64,000 nt of DNA, taken from NCBI GenBank assembly GCA_011009095.1, contig VTPC01000425.1:84434-148433 (forward strand), read 5' to 3'. Of this stretch, positions 35,099-48,500 are shown piece after piece. A program made the translations under genes and the position numbers. The first letter of the stretch is position 1, and every line of letters begins with the position of its first letter. Under the pieces are notes generated by a model. It searched no databases. It saw only the letters and a program-made list of their open reading frames with translations, and was not told where the DNA came from. The stretch is from Ignelater luminosus (taxonomy: Eukaryota > Arthropoda > Insecta > Coleoptera > Elateridae).

Positions 35099-37600
35099 AC
35101 AGCGTGAGTATAAAGTAACGCATAAAATTCATAGTTTTTTGTGGGAGAGTATATGGGAAAATCCTGAAATTTCTTACTATAAAATCACACATTAATTACC
35201 TTCTAACGTTCATTTGTTTCAAAGAAATGACGCCATCGTCAACCTTTTTAAACCTAGACCCTTTTTTGCGATTTCTATAGATTCTGATATTGCTTAAACG
35301 ATGATATAAAAATTTTTGCATTTTACACAAAAAAACTGTACACGTACGCTCATTGCCAAAAGATTAATAGGCAGCAATTCGAACATTTACTGAACTAATT
35401 GTTCAAATTAAATAGTACATTTCGATAATATCTGTTGTTGGTACTCTCAATGAAACAAAATAAGCAAAGAAATAAAAATTGGTGTGACAAACTTTTCTGT
35501 ATCACCAAAATTAGAAAAAAAAATTTTACTCAAAGACTTTCTTGTGTAATGTACAGAAGTTTAGGCAATAACAAAATCTATCGAAATCGCGAAAACATCA
35601 GGTTTCCATTTTAAAAATTTTACGATGACGTCATTTCTTTTTCTCTTTCTTTGTGGTGCTCCTACTTGTATTAGGTATAAAGCAATTTTTTGGCGAAACT
35701 CCAAATGGGTTATCAGTTTCTCGCTGTTGACATATTGATAAAAACAATATGCGGCAACAACAGACAAATCTAGCGCATGTGACAAAGTTTTCATCACCAT
35801 TTCTTGACCAAAGCCTTGGACGGTAACTTGCCCAAAGACGATGCAAGAGATCAACACCGACCATTCCTTCATTGTACTTCTTGATAAGGTACGGCTGTGC
35901 GCCTTCTTTTTTATTTTCCTCTTTGACTATTCTGGAAGTTTTTGTAGTGGTGTAACCGTGCAATGATTACTTTGCAAAGTTACTATAGCATTATCATTCC
36001 ATTTGACACATATAACAGTTCTATCAGATCTGTAATCATATGAACCCCTATTTTGCTTCTTCGGTGTCAGAGAACATTTATTAGTTCTGTTTTCACGGAT
36101 TGTCCCACAACCCTGATGTTCTTTTTTGAAAGGTCTTGAGAATTCCCTGTTATCTCCTGCAAACTTGCCACAATATACGTATTTCCATGTTGTATGAATA
36201 ACCATCACTACCATACAGCATCCATATTTTGAAGCCAAAGCGACTAGGCTTATTGTTTAGGGGCATTTTTGCGGAATGTTATCCATGATACGAAACCATT
36301 TCCTAATCAATGCTAGAATTTTTATGAAACACTTGCAGACTTTAGTACAACATTCTGTACAAGGGCGACCCTTTGGCAATTTTGGAATTTTCTAATTTTT
36401 ATTGCCTGCTGAATAGAAGTACCGTTGTATACAGTTAAAAGTATCTCTACCCATTTTTTCGAGAAAATTGGAGCTTGCATGTCTTCCGCTGTGGACCAAT
36501 AGTCGTTTTCTTTAAGAAGACTTTGATAGCCACTAATCAACAGTAGACCTAAGAATTGTGATATGTCTTCAGCGACTATCGTAAAACTATGCTCATTTTT
36601 GTCTCTTTTTGCATATACTAAGTGAAGTATGATATTATTTCTTCAGTCCAGAATAAAGAAAATATTTGATATTCAGTTTTTTCCGCATGTTCCATTTCTA
36701 TCTTTTTGACTTCAGCAGCAGCACAAATTTTCCATTGCAATTTCTTTTGCGGGTGGTTCTATATTCTCTTCTTTTTCTTCCTGAGATTCGTTTCCATGTA
36801 GTTCCACTTCTCCTGGCACTTCTTCAGGAGGATTCACAGCTTCTAAAATTGATCATCAATTTTCTCTTCATACCTGTCAATTTTCTTGTCACCCGATTCT
36901 GAAGGTAGTAATATGATATCATGCATGCCCTTAGATATAAGATGCTTCCGCGGCATCTAAAACGTCACGCAAAGTACGTAGTAATGGAAAGAACTGCCAG
37001 TAAAAATACTGTAAGCAAACTCAGACATGTAAAGTGGAAAAACACATATCCATAAAATGTTTTTGGATCAATAGTGAACAAAACGCAAAAATTCACAATC
37101 ACTGTCGCTCTGCAAAACAAATAAATCGCAAATGAGATAAAAACTCACTGCAATTCTAGCAGACAGCACAAATAATAGTATTCTGTAAAGCAGTGGGTGA
37201 GCTGAAGTAGCGACCACCCCTTGACAGTTCAGCGTTGCCAAAATGGGACAGCGCTGATTTATAAAAAATTATTGGGAACTGCAAAATGTGCACCCCATAC
37301 AAAGGAATGGAAGAAAGAATAGAGCAGCAGTAAAACTGGAAATACAACGATAAAAAAAATGAGAAAAATAATTATGTCAGACTATTTCCCGAAGATTTGC
37401 AACAAAATACTTCCAAACAAAAAATCATTTAAAAACCTCAACAAACGAAAAAGTTCCTAAATTTGTCAGTTGTGTGAGTCTAAGACTTTTTATTGGTTGA
37501 AATAGTCATGATAAAAAATCGATCTATTTCAGGTTTTCCCGATATACTTGCCCATAAAAAAACATGAATTTTATGCGTTACTTTGTACTCACGCTGTATA
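35099..37600 (-). mobile_element. piggyBac-like element with long TIRs, decayed
   Basis: ACAGCGTGAGTATAAAGTAA at 35099 is mirrored by its complement ending at 37598, and the inverted match continues for about 45 bp (GCGTTACTTTGTACTCACGC side). The bases outside (TTAT at the left, ATAA at the right) are each one change from the TTAA site that piggyBac elements duplicate. At about 2.5 kb it is the usual size. The transposase remnant inside reads on the minus strand. Confidence 0.88.
35560..36660 (-). pseudogene. piggyBac transposase pseudogene
   Basis: Pieces read 5' to 3' on the minus strand: FLGLLLISGYQSLLKENDYW (near 36560-36510), the early family block; SIDxEMVSYHG with HSAKM and PSRFGFKIW (about 36310-36230), holding the first catalytic aspartate but with a stop beside it; RENRTNKCSLTPKK and YDYRSDRTVICVKWNDN (36150-35990); and KKYNEGMVGVDLLHRL (near 35880), the block with the last catalytic aspartate. 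Several stops and frame changes separate them, so the gene is dead. Acidic, proline-rich remnants at 36900-36760 may be the N-terminus. The cysteine-rich C-terminus was not recognised. Confidence 0.87.
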
Positions 37601-38096
37601 AACAATAGTTATGGTCGTTTATTGCTTATAATAAAAGTTATATTATCAGCTGTATTGAGATTTGGTTGTACTATGTATATGACTAGAATTTATATAGTGA
37701 TCTAAGCCTAGGAGTTCTTGGTTAAATAGAAATGAGTTAGTTAATGAGTTTTTCGAGCAATGCGAAATAAAAATGCGAACAGCAGTATAACAATCCAAAA
37801 TACTTATGCTTCAAAATTCAAATCAGCTCATTACTTGGTTCAAAGTTATAGCACAAAACATCTTGTTTTAGTAATAAATATAAATCGCGTTATCCTAGTA
37901 AATCTTCACTTATCTCATTGTCTGGACCGGTATGTGTCTGCCAACATTGACCACTGACTATAGATACAACAAAGATGAAATCAAAAATGTAATACCCATG
38001 TACTTACATACCTGAAGGTGCTATCAGCGTATAGTTGTGTTATCGTAAACGTTTTCACATTAAAAGTACATCGCTGAAAATTGGCGAGAATGTGCA
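37601..38096. other. Noncoding spacer
   Basis: AT-rich, no exon or repeat terminus recognised. Confidence 0.45.
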
Positions 38097-38270
38097 CAGT
38101 AGACCAATACGAAACTAATTGCGACAGGTGCCCTGCAGAGAGCTTGCCTTGGCATAAAAGTAATGGCGATGTTGTAGAATGGATTGCCTACACAACTGTA
38201 AACACTTTAGAACTGGTTATAGCGCTGTCCATTCTCTTTTTTGGGACAGTGTACACCATTTGGCAGCGCT
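38097..38270 (+). repeat. Copy 1 of a 160-bp interspersed repeat
   Basis: This stretch, read as AATTGCGACAGG...GGGACAGTGTACAC, recurs in inverted form at 38632-38790 and in direct form at 39355-39515. It contains an open frame of 77 codons with a hydrophobic segment, but the frame is broken in the other two copies, so it is not treated as a gene. Confidence 0.65.
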
Positions 38271-38409
38271 TTGCTGGACTTTTTATCTATTTCTGTGGGA
38301 AGAACTTAGTGTAAAGACTTTATTATAGCTGACGCTCTGAGAAATTCTTGTTTGGATCTTGTCCTGATCCAGGTTTAGTTTGGTTTTTTATTGTGTTTTG
38401 ATATTTTGA

Positions 38410-40057
38410 CAGGCCCGTAGCTGAGGGTTGTAGCGCCTGCGTGATGAAACATATTTTGGCGCCCCCCGCCTCCCTAATGTATTCGCTTTTTTGCAAGATA
38501 TTTAATCGGAGATATTTGCAAAACTTTGGTATACAAGGTGTAGAATTGCTTCGCGCATCGTAAGGAGTTTGCAAAAATTAGTTTTAATCTTTCCCCGGTT
38601 TCGGAAAAATGAAAATAACACAAATAACATGTACACTGCCCCAAAAAAGAGAATGGACAAGGCTATAATCAATTATAAGGTATTTACAATTGTGTAGGCA
38701 ACCCATTCTACAATATCGCCATTACTTTCAAGGCAGCCTCTCTGCAGGGCGCCTACCGCAATTAGTTCCGCATCATTGAATCTTTATCTAAGTGGTCCCG
38801 GGGATTATATTTTCGGTTTTTAAATTAAATTGGTCCAAAAGATTGTGTGTATTAGAAATTTTTTTAATTGACACAAATTGTTAGATTGTATTGTCAATTA
38901 ACTTCCAGAATGTTTTAGTGAAGAAGGCATTAATTTTAAGCACTAACTTAAAGCTCTAAAAGAAGCGTATTATAAAACCCACAGAGAAATATTCTGTTTA
39001 ATTCTGAGAGAGCGTTTTCCTTCTGCCAGCAATTCGTGATTTATTTTCAGTACTTTTTGTCAAAGTATATCAACATTTACTAATAACTTGCAAGGGCTGA
39101 GGTTAAATTTAATAACATCTTAAGCTTAGTAATTTTATTTATTTAAATAAGTTACAAATGTAAACAAATAAAACTTATTAATGAAATACCCGTTTCTCTT
39201 CTTTGGTCATTTACTGTTAAACAATACCATAACATTCTTATTTAATCGTCGAAAAGTGTGTTATTCATTCCTTGAAAAGGAGGCATACACATATTTAGCT
39301 TTCATGTCTAAAGTTTATTGAAAAACTGAAAATAACAATTTCGGGTGCCGCTTAGGTAAAGATTCAATGAAGCGGGTCTAATTGCGAAAGGCGCTCTGCA
39401 GAGAACCTGCCTTAGCTTGAAAGTAATGGTGATGTTGTAGAATGGGTTGCCTATGCAACTGGCACTTAGTTCTGTCCATTGTCTTTTTTGGGGCGCTGTA
39501 CACTTGTACAGGTGCACTAAGTTATTTACTAGTAAAATCTTTTACAAAGGTACTCGCCTCACTTTTACATTAGTAAACTGATCAACTATCTCTTCTACAT
39601 CTAAACTCTCAGAAAGATCACTTTCAATAGATAAAAGTGCAAGGCTTGACAATTAGTCTTGATGTATTGTACAAAAACACAATTACAACTAACTACCACC
39701 AAAGTGAACCAAAGGAATATTTGAAGATTGCAATTTCTTTTCAATTTGTTAGAATGGCACTTTTGTTGTCCAGATGTTTTCGGAAAATTCTTAGAGCTCT
39801 AAGTAGATTTAAGCCGAAAGTGAAAAACTCAATATAAACATCTCCGGAGTTATTTATGATGTGCTATATAGCCCGCCCTTCAGTTGGGTTTAATTACAGG
39901 AATGAGTATCGTTGCAAACAATCTTGTAAAATATTTTTCTATTACCTTGTGTACCATTATAATTTTTTAAATCTGGTGTAACCCAGAAAAATTATGAATG
40001 CAATTTTATTAAATTTGCGCCCCTTATAGTGGCGCCCGCGTGTTAGACATGGCCCTG
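38410..40057. mobile_element. Candidate hAT-like element, non-coding
   Basis: The left end CAGGCCCGTAGCT and the complement of the right end (CAGGGCCATGTCT) are similar hAT-style termini. The 8 bp outside each end, TATTTTGA (38402-38409) and TATTTAAA (40058-40065), agree at six of eight positions, as a decayed hAT target duplication would. GC-rich GGCGCC motifs lie near both ends. No transposase was found in the 1648 bp. It encloses the inverted pair at 38632-39515. Confidence 0.5.
38632..39515. repeat. Long inverted repeat nested in the hAT-like element
   Basis: The left arm starts GTACACTGCCCCAAAAAAGA, and the right arm ends with its diverged complement (CTTTTTTGGGGCGCTGTACA). The arms match over about 180 bp, including the AAAGATTCAATGA piece at their inner ends, around a spacer of about 540 bp. 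A third copy of the same sequence is just outside at 38097. This could be a separate element with long TIRs that jumped into the hAT-like one. Confidence 0.5.
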
Positions 40058-40065
40058 TATTTAAA

Positions 40066-43000
40066 TCCTCTTTTGTAAATTATCGTATCAACTCCTTCCA
40101 TCTTCAACTAAAGAGTGCATCAGCGCACCTTTATCAGGTTTTCCCATTACAAATTGGGAGAAAAAGTCGTTTCCTTTTAAAAACCTCCCTAAAAAAGAAA
40201 ATTCCATACTATCCTCCTCCTCAGATCTTTTTGAAATGAACTAAATCTCCAATTAGAAGCTTTGTAATAAACATTGGTTCTCCTTACCATACAGGGTCTC
40301 GGCACTATCAAGGATGATTCAATAATGTAGAAAAAAACATCAAATAGTAAGATATCTATGGGGATATGGAATAACAAAATGGGAGGTCTAAATGGTAAAT
40401 AAAAGTGTGCAACTTTTTTAACATTTGAGTCATTTATTTATAACGCATGTAATACACGCATAATTATGCTTACATAAGAAACTAATTTTTGTTTTGTGTT
40501 AAAATGTCAGGAAGACTACATTAGCAAGGGCTGTTATTGATTTTTTTTTAAATATCTGAATAAATAAAATAATTAAATACTAAAAATAATTTTGCTAATT
40601 TGAAGATGCCTTCCCAACATTTTTATATTACAGTGAACAAGAGTGCGGTTTTCCTGTATTTTTCAATCGACAAAAATGATTCTTTCAGAATTGTAAAGAA
40701 ATTTGTAAAACAAAAAAAGTCGTTACATAATTAAAATTCTACATCTACTATTTTATTAAATATTTTGGTACTACCTTATCATAATTACAACAGGAAATAA
40801 TAATAGTTATAATATTACACCAAAAATAAAAAGGAAAGTTAAAGAAGACATATTATTAGTTATGGATATTATTAACATATTATTATTTCTTACTAATATT
40901 CTGTATATGTATATATTTACATTATTATTTTATAATTAATTAAAAAGTAGTTCATCAGTCCGAATAGCTACGATTTGAATGAACAGTATCCGATCGTTTT
41001 TACTGTTCCTACATATAAAAATTTTATACACATGCGAGGATACTTTTTTAAATTTACATACTCTTACAAATTACATCACCGTTATCGTTTTTTTCTAACG
41101 ATGTGATGCTAATGATAATAATAAATTCTTTGAGTTAAAATTTATCTTAATTGCTCAATTACAGGAAAAGGGATAAAATTGACAAGACATAAACGAAGCT
41201 TTAAAAAATGATGATATCTGAAATAAACAAGAAAAGTTGTAAAGATTAAGATAATATTTTTAAATAATAATGGACGGTATGAGTGATTAAAATACAAAAC
41301 GATTCTAATAAAAAATTAAAAGCTGCCCAATTCAAATTAACTAATCGAATTTATATTTTTTGTACCTACCTAATATTGCTAATTAACACATCAAAGCAAT
41401 AAATTAAGGGTAAAGACACACGAACATTAAAATAATATGCATCGCAGCATTATTACACTTAACTACTATTTTGTATTGTCCTCTACAAGAACTTATCAAT
41501 GAGCAATTCAATGATATAAAGATGGTCGTACAAATATCACCTTTAATTTACATTGTTTGTTTTTCTTTATATTGTACAGATTATCGAGATATTCGCATGT
41601 CACTACCATAAATCATTATAATCAAACAAATAAATAAAAGTGTTCTATAGTACAACCTTGTTAAGCCAGTTAAATGACTTTAATTTGATCTTTTAGTTTT
41701 TGATGGTAAACACTACATTTAATCTTAAAAATTAGTATTTCCAAAAACCAGAAATATTGGATAAAATTATAGTAGCTTTCTAATTAGATACTGTATCAGA
41801 TATTTTCAGATTTTTGTCGATCAAATCATTGATTCTTTACTATTTTTTCAAGAAATTATTAATTCTAACCTTAAGCGTATTTTATTTGCATTATAAGAAT
41901 AAAGAAGTGGCCATCATACCTTTTTTTTTGGTATTATTGTACCAATATGTTTACATATTTTTTTTTAAATAAGACAAGACATCTAAATGTTGATGTCGTT
42001 TATCGGTTCAGAATCATTTTAAACTCAACTAAACCGAGCAGATCATTTCATCACAGGTGTAAATGGGAATCATCTAACCTAATATAATTCTCCCGGACTT
42101 TCTTCATGCTACATACAAGAGCAGTTTACTCAGTTTTCTAAACTAACTGCAGTTTAACAAGAAGTCTATGTAAACCGGACTTTATTTTAACCGATAACAT
42201 GAAATAATAATAATATTGCAATTTCACATAAAACATGATGTAGGGGTTAAGTAACAAGTTAAGATTCTGGCAGTTACATAACCTAATAAGACACTTTAAA
42301 CCCTCAACCAAGTTAACACGATTTTTATAAATGCAGTATCATCAATATCAAACCAAGAACAAATTAGTCATTTGATTGGCTTCATATTTTTAGGCCTGTT
42401 ACAAATGAATAGACATTTTAAGCATATTAGCTTGTTTGAAATTATTCACAATTTAAGAATAATGTTTATATTGATTATTATTCTAACAAGTAGAAACAGA
42501 GATATTAAATTAATTTTTGTAAAATTAATAATTACCACACATAAGGAAAAGGAACAATTGAAAATATCAACAAAGTATAAAATTTTATATAAAACAATTA
42601 TATTGAATAAAAAATAATTCACTAGATCAGCATACACATATATAATACAATAAATCAGCTTAGTAAATAATTCAATTACACAATTTAAAGAAAAATAATA
42701 TTATCATTTAATCAGCAATTTACCACAGAATTATTTAAAAATTCAATAAATACTGTACCTACAATCACTTATGTACATTTCAACCTTATGCATATGACTT
42801 TTTTTTATCAAATCGTACATACAATGGAATCATTTTATTTAAGCAATGCATCTAGTACCTACAAAAATGTGAAGGAAAAGAAGTCAATGTGATTCATTTT
42901 CTCATTGGGGGCGAACCACTTTAGGACCTCAAAGATTTCTTATCAGTCAAGAATGAGAATCTTAAAAATGACAAGAATGGGATAAGAGGTAATTAATTTT

Positions 43001-45512
43001 GTGGATAATTCTGCTCTGGTATTCACCTAAGCAAAAACAAATCTTGACTGAGAACGTCAGTGTCTGGTAAACATGAATATTACTTGCATAAATTTATATA
43101 CCTAAATAATAAAAATGACTGCAGTATACTAAAGACACGAGGGAACTTATTCACCTGCCAGGCTACAGTTGTCTCTTTTTCTACATACATCTACTTACAC
43201 ATTCTTCACAATTGCAATGTAAGTTTATCTTTTTATATGAATCAAAATATTCCTGTCCTGTACCATTATACACACAGGTTAGTACTGCAGACTTAGAGAC
43301 AAGAAAATTACAAACTTGACAAAATGTGAGCTTGACGAGAATACACTTGATGATATTCAAAAATTAATATCTTCAAAGAATTTGAATTTTAGAGCAAGAG
43401 CATAAATAGGATGCAAAGAAAAGAATACTGCATCTGCACGTTATTTGTTATTTTCATTCTTCAAGACTGGGAAGAATTTAAAATTGAATTTCTGCAAAAT
43501 CCCTATGGTGCATAAATCAATGCTACACCTTGTACAAAAAGACACATTGTCTTCCCCAAAAATATAAAAATGGTCCAGACAACCATTTTGTCCTTGTTAT
43601 GGACTCAATCAATACTTGAGTATCTTATGCTAGACTACACAGTCACTAGTATAGTACAAAGGATACATGGCTCAACATGCCAATATTAGTTTAAAAATTA
43701 ATATTTTCAAAGAATTAAAAAAAAGACAGTATCTTAGCTTTCATATGGGAATTAATATACATAAATATAAAAAGATACAAATTGTCTTTTTCAAAAATAT
43801 GAAGATTCCACCATATTTCTAGACAACAAGAATGAAATAATCATCTATCAATTATTTAAAAAGGGCGTTGACAGCAAAGATAATAAAAGAGATTAGTAAG
43901 TAACAAAGGTGTTCCAAATTTAAATAGGACAAACTACAACCTACTGTTATACAGAAAATAGGGAAATAACATTGAATTTAATGTTTTTGACAATATCAAT
44001 TGGATTTTCTCTTCATGTCTAATGACATTGAGAACTTCAAGATCAGTCTTATTATCACAACCTAAAACAAAGGAATTTGTCAGTTAATATGGAGAGCAGG
44101 GATTGTCAGAAACATGGATTCCAATGCTGTTTCCCTATGCATGTGTAAATGTTAACACCCTATATATTGTTCTTGTCTTTTTGACTGAAGATTGATCCTT
44201 TTTTCAATTGAATTTCAACAATGCAATATTTTAATATTTACAAACTTGTTTCATAATTCATTGACATTCTCCATTTTCAATAATAAAGACAGAATAGAAA
44301 ACAAGTTGTAACTTGTCATTGCTTACTGTGATTTTATTAGTTAACATAACTTCAAAAAAACATAAAATTTAAATTAAAAAAATTCTTTTGATAGTGTACA
44401 TCTAAAATGTCAGATTTGTGTTAGAATTGCCATATACAAGCCAAATATTATGCAAGAATGAACATAATACAAGAAAAGGAGTTCCATAAGGCAACCTCTA
44501 TGGCCACTACTATTGTATGTTTATTTTACACACAGTTAAATTAACATATTTTCACATCATTTAAATAAGCAAAAAATCTAACATACAAAGCATGATGAAA
44601 TAAATACAAATTCCACAAAAAGAAAACAAAAGGCAGGTTGAAATTCATATGAAAGGAACAGATAAATATTGGTACAAAATTAAAGAACAGAAAAAAATAA
44701 GTTGCAATTTTATTTTCGAAGGAAATAGTTGACATAATTTCTTATCACATAAATAAAATAATTCTGTGGCAAATTACTCAATTATCAATACAAGCCATGG
44801 CCATTTTGTTTGTATAACTTATTTATTCATCAATTTGTGATTCACAAAATTGTATGGCTAAAACAACAAATTAAATAATAATCCGAAGATTATAATAATT
44901 TAAAAAACATAATTGTACACGTAATAATAAAAGATCGTCATACATGAAGTTTCTTTTTACAAATGTAATAGTTTCTTAGAGAAAAATGAGAATAAAGTAG
45001 ATGCATTTAAAAAAAATTAACACTAAGGTAGACAGGCTAAAGAACACTTAAATAAATAAAAAAAAAATACTAACCCTATATATATTTTAATATTACAAAA
45101 TACAGCTTTAATATCCATGTATATACAGACTATATTGGTTTCAGTCCTAAACAAATGTTTGTATGATTAGTTCGCAATTTACAATAATTTCATAATTAAA
45201 ATGGAATCAAAAACCTAAATCACTATTTTTCTTCATTTTTCTTTCAATTAATTAAATACTATATCATTATTAATTATTGCAATTTCAGCTAAAAACATGA
45301 TACAATCAAAACAAAAAATAGAATACAAATAAAAAAATAAAATCAATTGAATCTTAATTTACGAATTTATTATAATTAATGCTAGTATCTAAAATTAAAA
45401 AGCTTTACATGCTTTTCATTCTTTTCTCATTAATTTAACTATCATTTATAGTGAATGGTATAAAAGGTAAACATTTTTATTACAAGCAAGAAAACAAAAG
45501 GGGCTATCAACA
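40066..45512 (-). other. Very AT-rich region downstream of CoREST
   Basis: More than 5 kb with no recognisable coding or transposon sequence, lying 3' of the CoREST stop codon. Many possible poly(A) signals occur on the minus strand, so no end can be fixed. Part of this may be a long CoREST 3' UTR, an inference from position and from the lack of transposons. Confidence 0.35.
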
Positions 45513-48500
45513 TCATTTGCTAGCTTGAGCAACAGGAATCTTATTACTTTTGTAGTCCTTCTTGGGGGGTGTTGGAGATAAGCAAATAACATCATTAGAG
45601 GAATTATTATCAAGACTATCATCTAGTTCCACCTTCTCCTCTACACTGTCATCCACTACAACAGGACCGTTGTCTTTTTCATAATCTTTAAGTACCATAT
45701 CCAAATTATATCTTTTACGATAATTAACAAAAAATGTGCGCACGTGATGTTCTGTTTTATTACCTATCACTTCAGCAATACTTTTAAAATCCTTACCATA
45801 TTTGCGTACACCCTGTACAGCAAGAAGTAATTCTTCGTTTGTCCATCTGGATGAGATGCGGGAAGCATTATCGCCGGCCGGACGGAGATCTTCAAGGGAA
45901 TCTGAATGTTTACGCTTCAAGGAACTTACTACTTGCTTATTCTGTTGAATCTGAAACAATAGAGAAGATACCTTAATTTACTTTTTTTTTAATAATTGAT
46001 TACAAGTTAACATGGGAGAAGAGGCTCCACCTGTAAAGTAACAATAATATAAATTTAAGAAACAATTCTACGAGGGTGCTTGTAATTGTATATTGTAGTG
46101 ATGTCCTGGTTCACTTTATATAACTCCAAAATGAATAATAAGCAAAATCATATAATAAAATAAGCCTCAAGTTTATAAAATTCTATACTTAAACCTAATA
46201 ATCATCTTTACGATACTTCTTCAGACCTTATACAATTTACTTCAAAACATAACACAGATGCAAGAAACTACACATTCAAAAAAAAAGAAATATAACAAAA
46301 AAACATCATTCCACAAGCACAAACAGGAAAAAGAGAGGTCTCTTAAAACAGTAAAAAAAAAAAAGCAAGGCAGAAGCATCAGGTGGTACTCACTTGTCGG
46401 TGCAGGGCTTCTAATTCTCGATCCATAGCCTTAAGCATGAGCACACCAGCCGAACCAGACGCCATTGCTGCTAAGTCATCATGGTTGATGTACATGCCAC
46501 GAGGGGGCTTGCGCTTGTGTCGTGCCCCCCAAAGGGGCTCCGCGCTTGCCTCCCGCCGGGCCTGAAGTAGGCCTTAACATTCCCGTACGTCTATATTTTA
46601 TAACATTACCGTCACTTTTTCTTATTTTATGACACAAGCATTTAGAATTTGTAAAAATAAGAGAAATTAAAATAAAAACAGTAATTTTATTAAGTTATAA
46701 ATGTTCACTGATTCAAAAGTCTAGCTTATTTAAAGTTGTTATTATTGAAGTTGATTTATTTATTTAATTGTCGAAATTTGAATGTGCATACAAATTTGTG
46801 CTGTATCGCGAGCTAAATCGTCAAGTCAACCTATCTATTTTTAGTTGATCTTAAATAATTATATTATCTAATGTATCCTATAAAAATTCTTGCTGGTAGC
46901 AAGCCAGATGCAGTTCAATATAGGAAGGTATAGGTAAGTTTGAGGTTAGATTTGTTTAGGACTTGAAACTCAAACAGGACTAATATAGCATCCTGAGAGT
47001 AAGCATCTAAAAGTAGATTTGCAACACAACTCAAATTTGTACAACTCAAAAAAGTAACCTTCAAGTATGATTATAATGAAATTTAACAGGTTGTGAATGA
47101 ACCGATTGTCGTTAGAAAAATATATAATCACTTTCTGTCCTTTATACAATAATTGTCAAATATGTACTATAGTTTATCACTTATAATTCGTGTTAATTAG
47201 AGAAATGGCTTCACTTCTTTCAAACTTGATAAAACCTGAAATTAAATAAATAAGAATGTATTTATGGATTAGAAGAAACAGATCTAAGATTCAAGGGATT
47301 CTTAGAATAAATTTAAATAATCACATCAGTAATTCAGGTCACAAATTTAATTCTGGCTTAAAGCAAGTAGTTTTCTGAATACATAAGGGATTTAAAACAA
47401 ACCTTCTTTCTGGGTAAGGTATAGGTACAGATCAGTATGATATTTGGAACATTGGAAATTTACTAGATATTGAAACAACTTTCAGAGAATCGAAATTTTA
47501 GTTTGAAGTGCATACTTCTAGAACAAGAACATTCTTCTTGAAGAATTATAATCAATTATTGGAAAACCTATAAATGAAGATGGTTTAGCAAGTTTTGAAA
47601 AAGGACAAAGATAAGTGTAACTGTAATAAAGGCAAAAAATCACACAAGAAATTTAAAATTTAAGAAAGAAAACTGAATTTGAAATTTAAAACTTTTTACT
47701 AACTATTTTTTATTAATTGAACAATAATAAATTCTGCTCTAAAAATATATTGATGTACCCAAATTGATTTAATAGGCACCAGCTGTGTATCTACTATGTG
47801 AAGATTTCTTCTACATTATTTAAATCATGTTAAAGAATTTGGTTGAATTTTTATCTTTCCAGATTTTTTTAATGTTTATAACAGATTATTATGACATCTG
47901 AACAATCTGGAAAATTTAAAGCACATATGACAACTCACAGTTCCATCAACGCTAATTATAAAAATTTCTGCCGTCACAAATAAAGATAATCAAGTTAAAT
48001 TTCATTAATTTCCTTTCTAAATTTGCAATTTAAGATTATTATCGATCTTTCCAAGAATATTTAAGTTTTTTATTACTTTACTGAGATGAGCGCCACTAAA
48101 ACACCATCAGTTATTGTGATCTGTAATTTGCTACTTTTGAATTGATGTCAGTTACACTGGTATTTAACATATTAATTGCAGGCAAACTTTTCAAGAATCA
48201 TTAAATGGATTAAATCAACACTTGACCCTCAAAATAAAAACAGATTTTTAGAAACATGTTCACAATAGCAAATAAGAAATGTGCAAGGTTTATACTCAAT
48301 TTATAAATTATCTTCTGAAATAAAATGTAAGAATAAAATGTAAAAATTCCAAACTTAATTTTATTTATTATTCATTTCTGCTTCTTACATTTCATTGAAC
48401 TCATTTACCTAATGTCTCAGCATAACTGACATTAATAACAACAAAGCAATTTTTTTAAATATTTGAATCTTACATAATTCAAAAATTCTACAGAAAATAC

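Noticed and set aside
38081..38314. 77-codon frame with a membrane-like segment
   Set aside because: It lies in a repeat present three times nearby, and the frame is broken in the other two copies.
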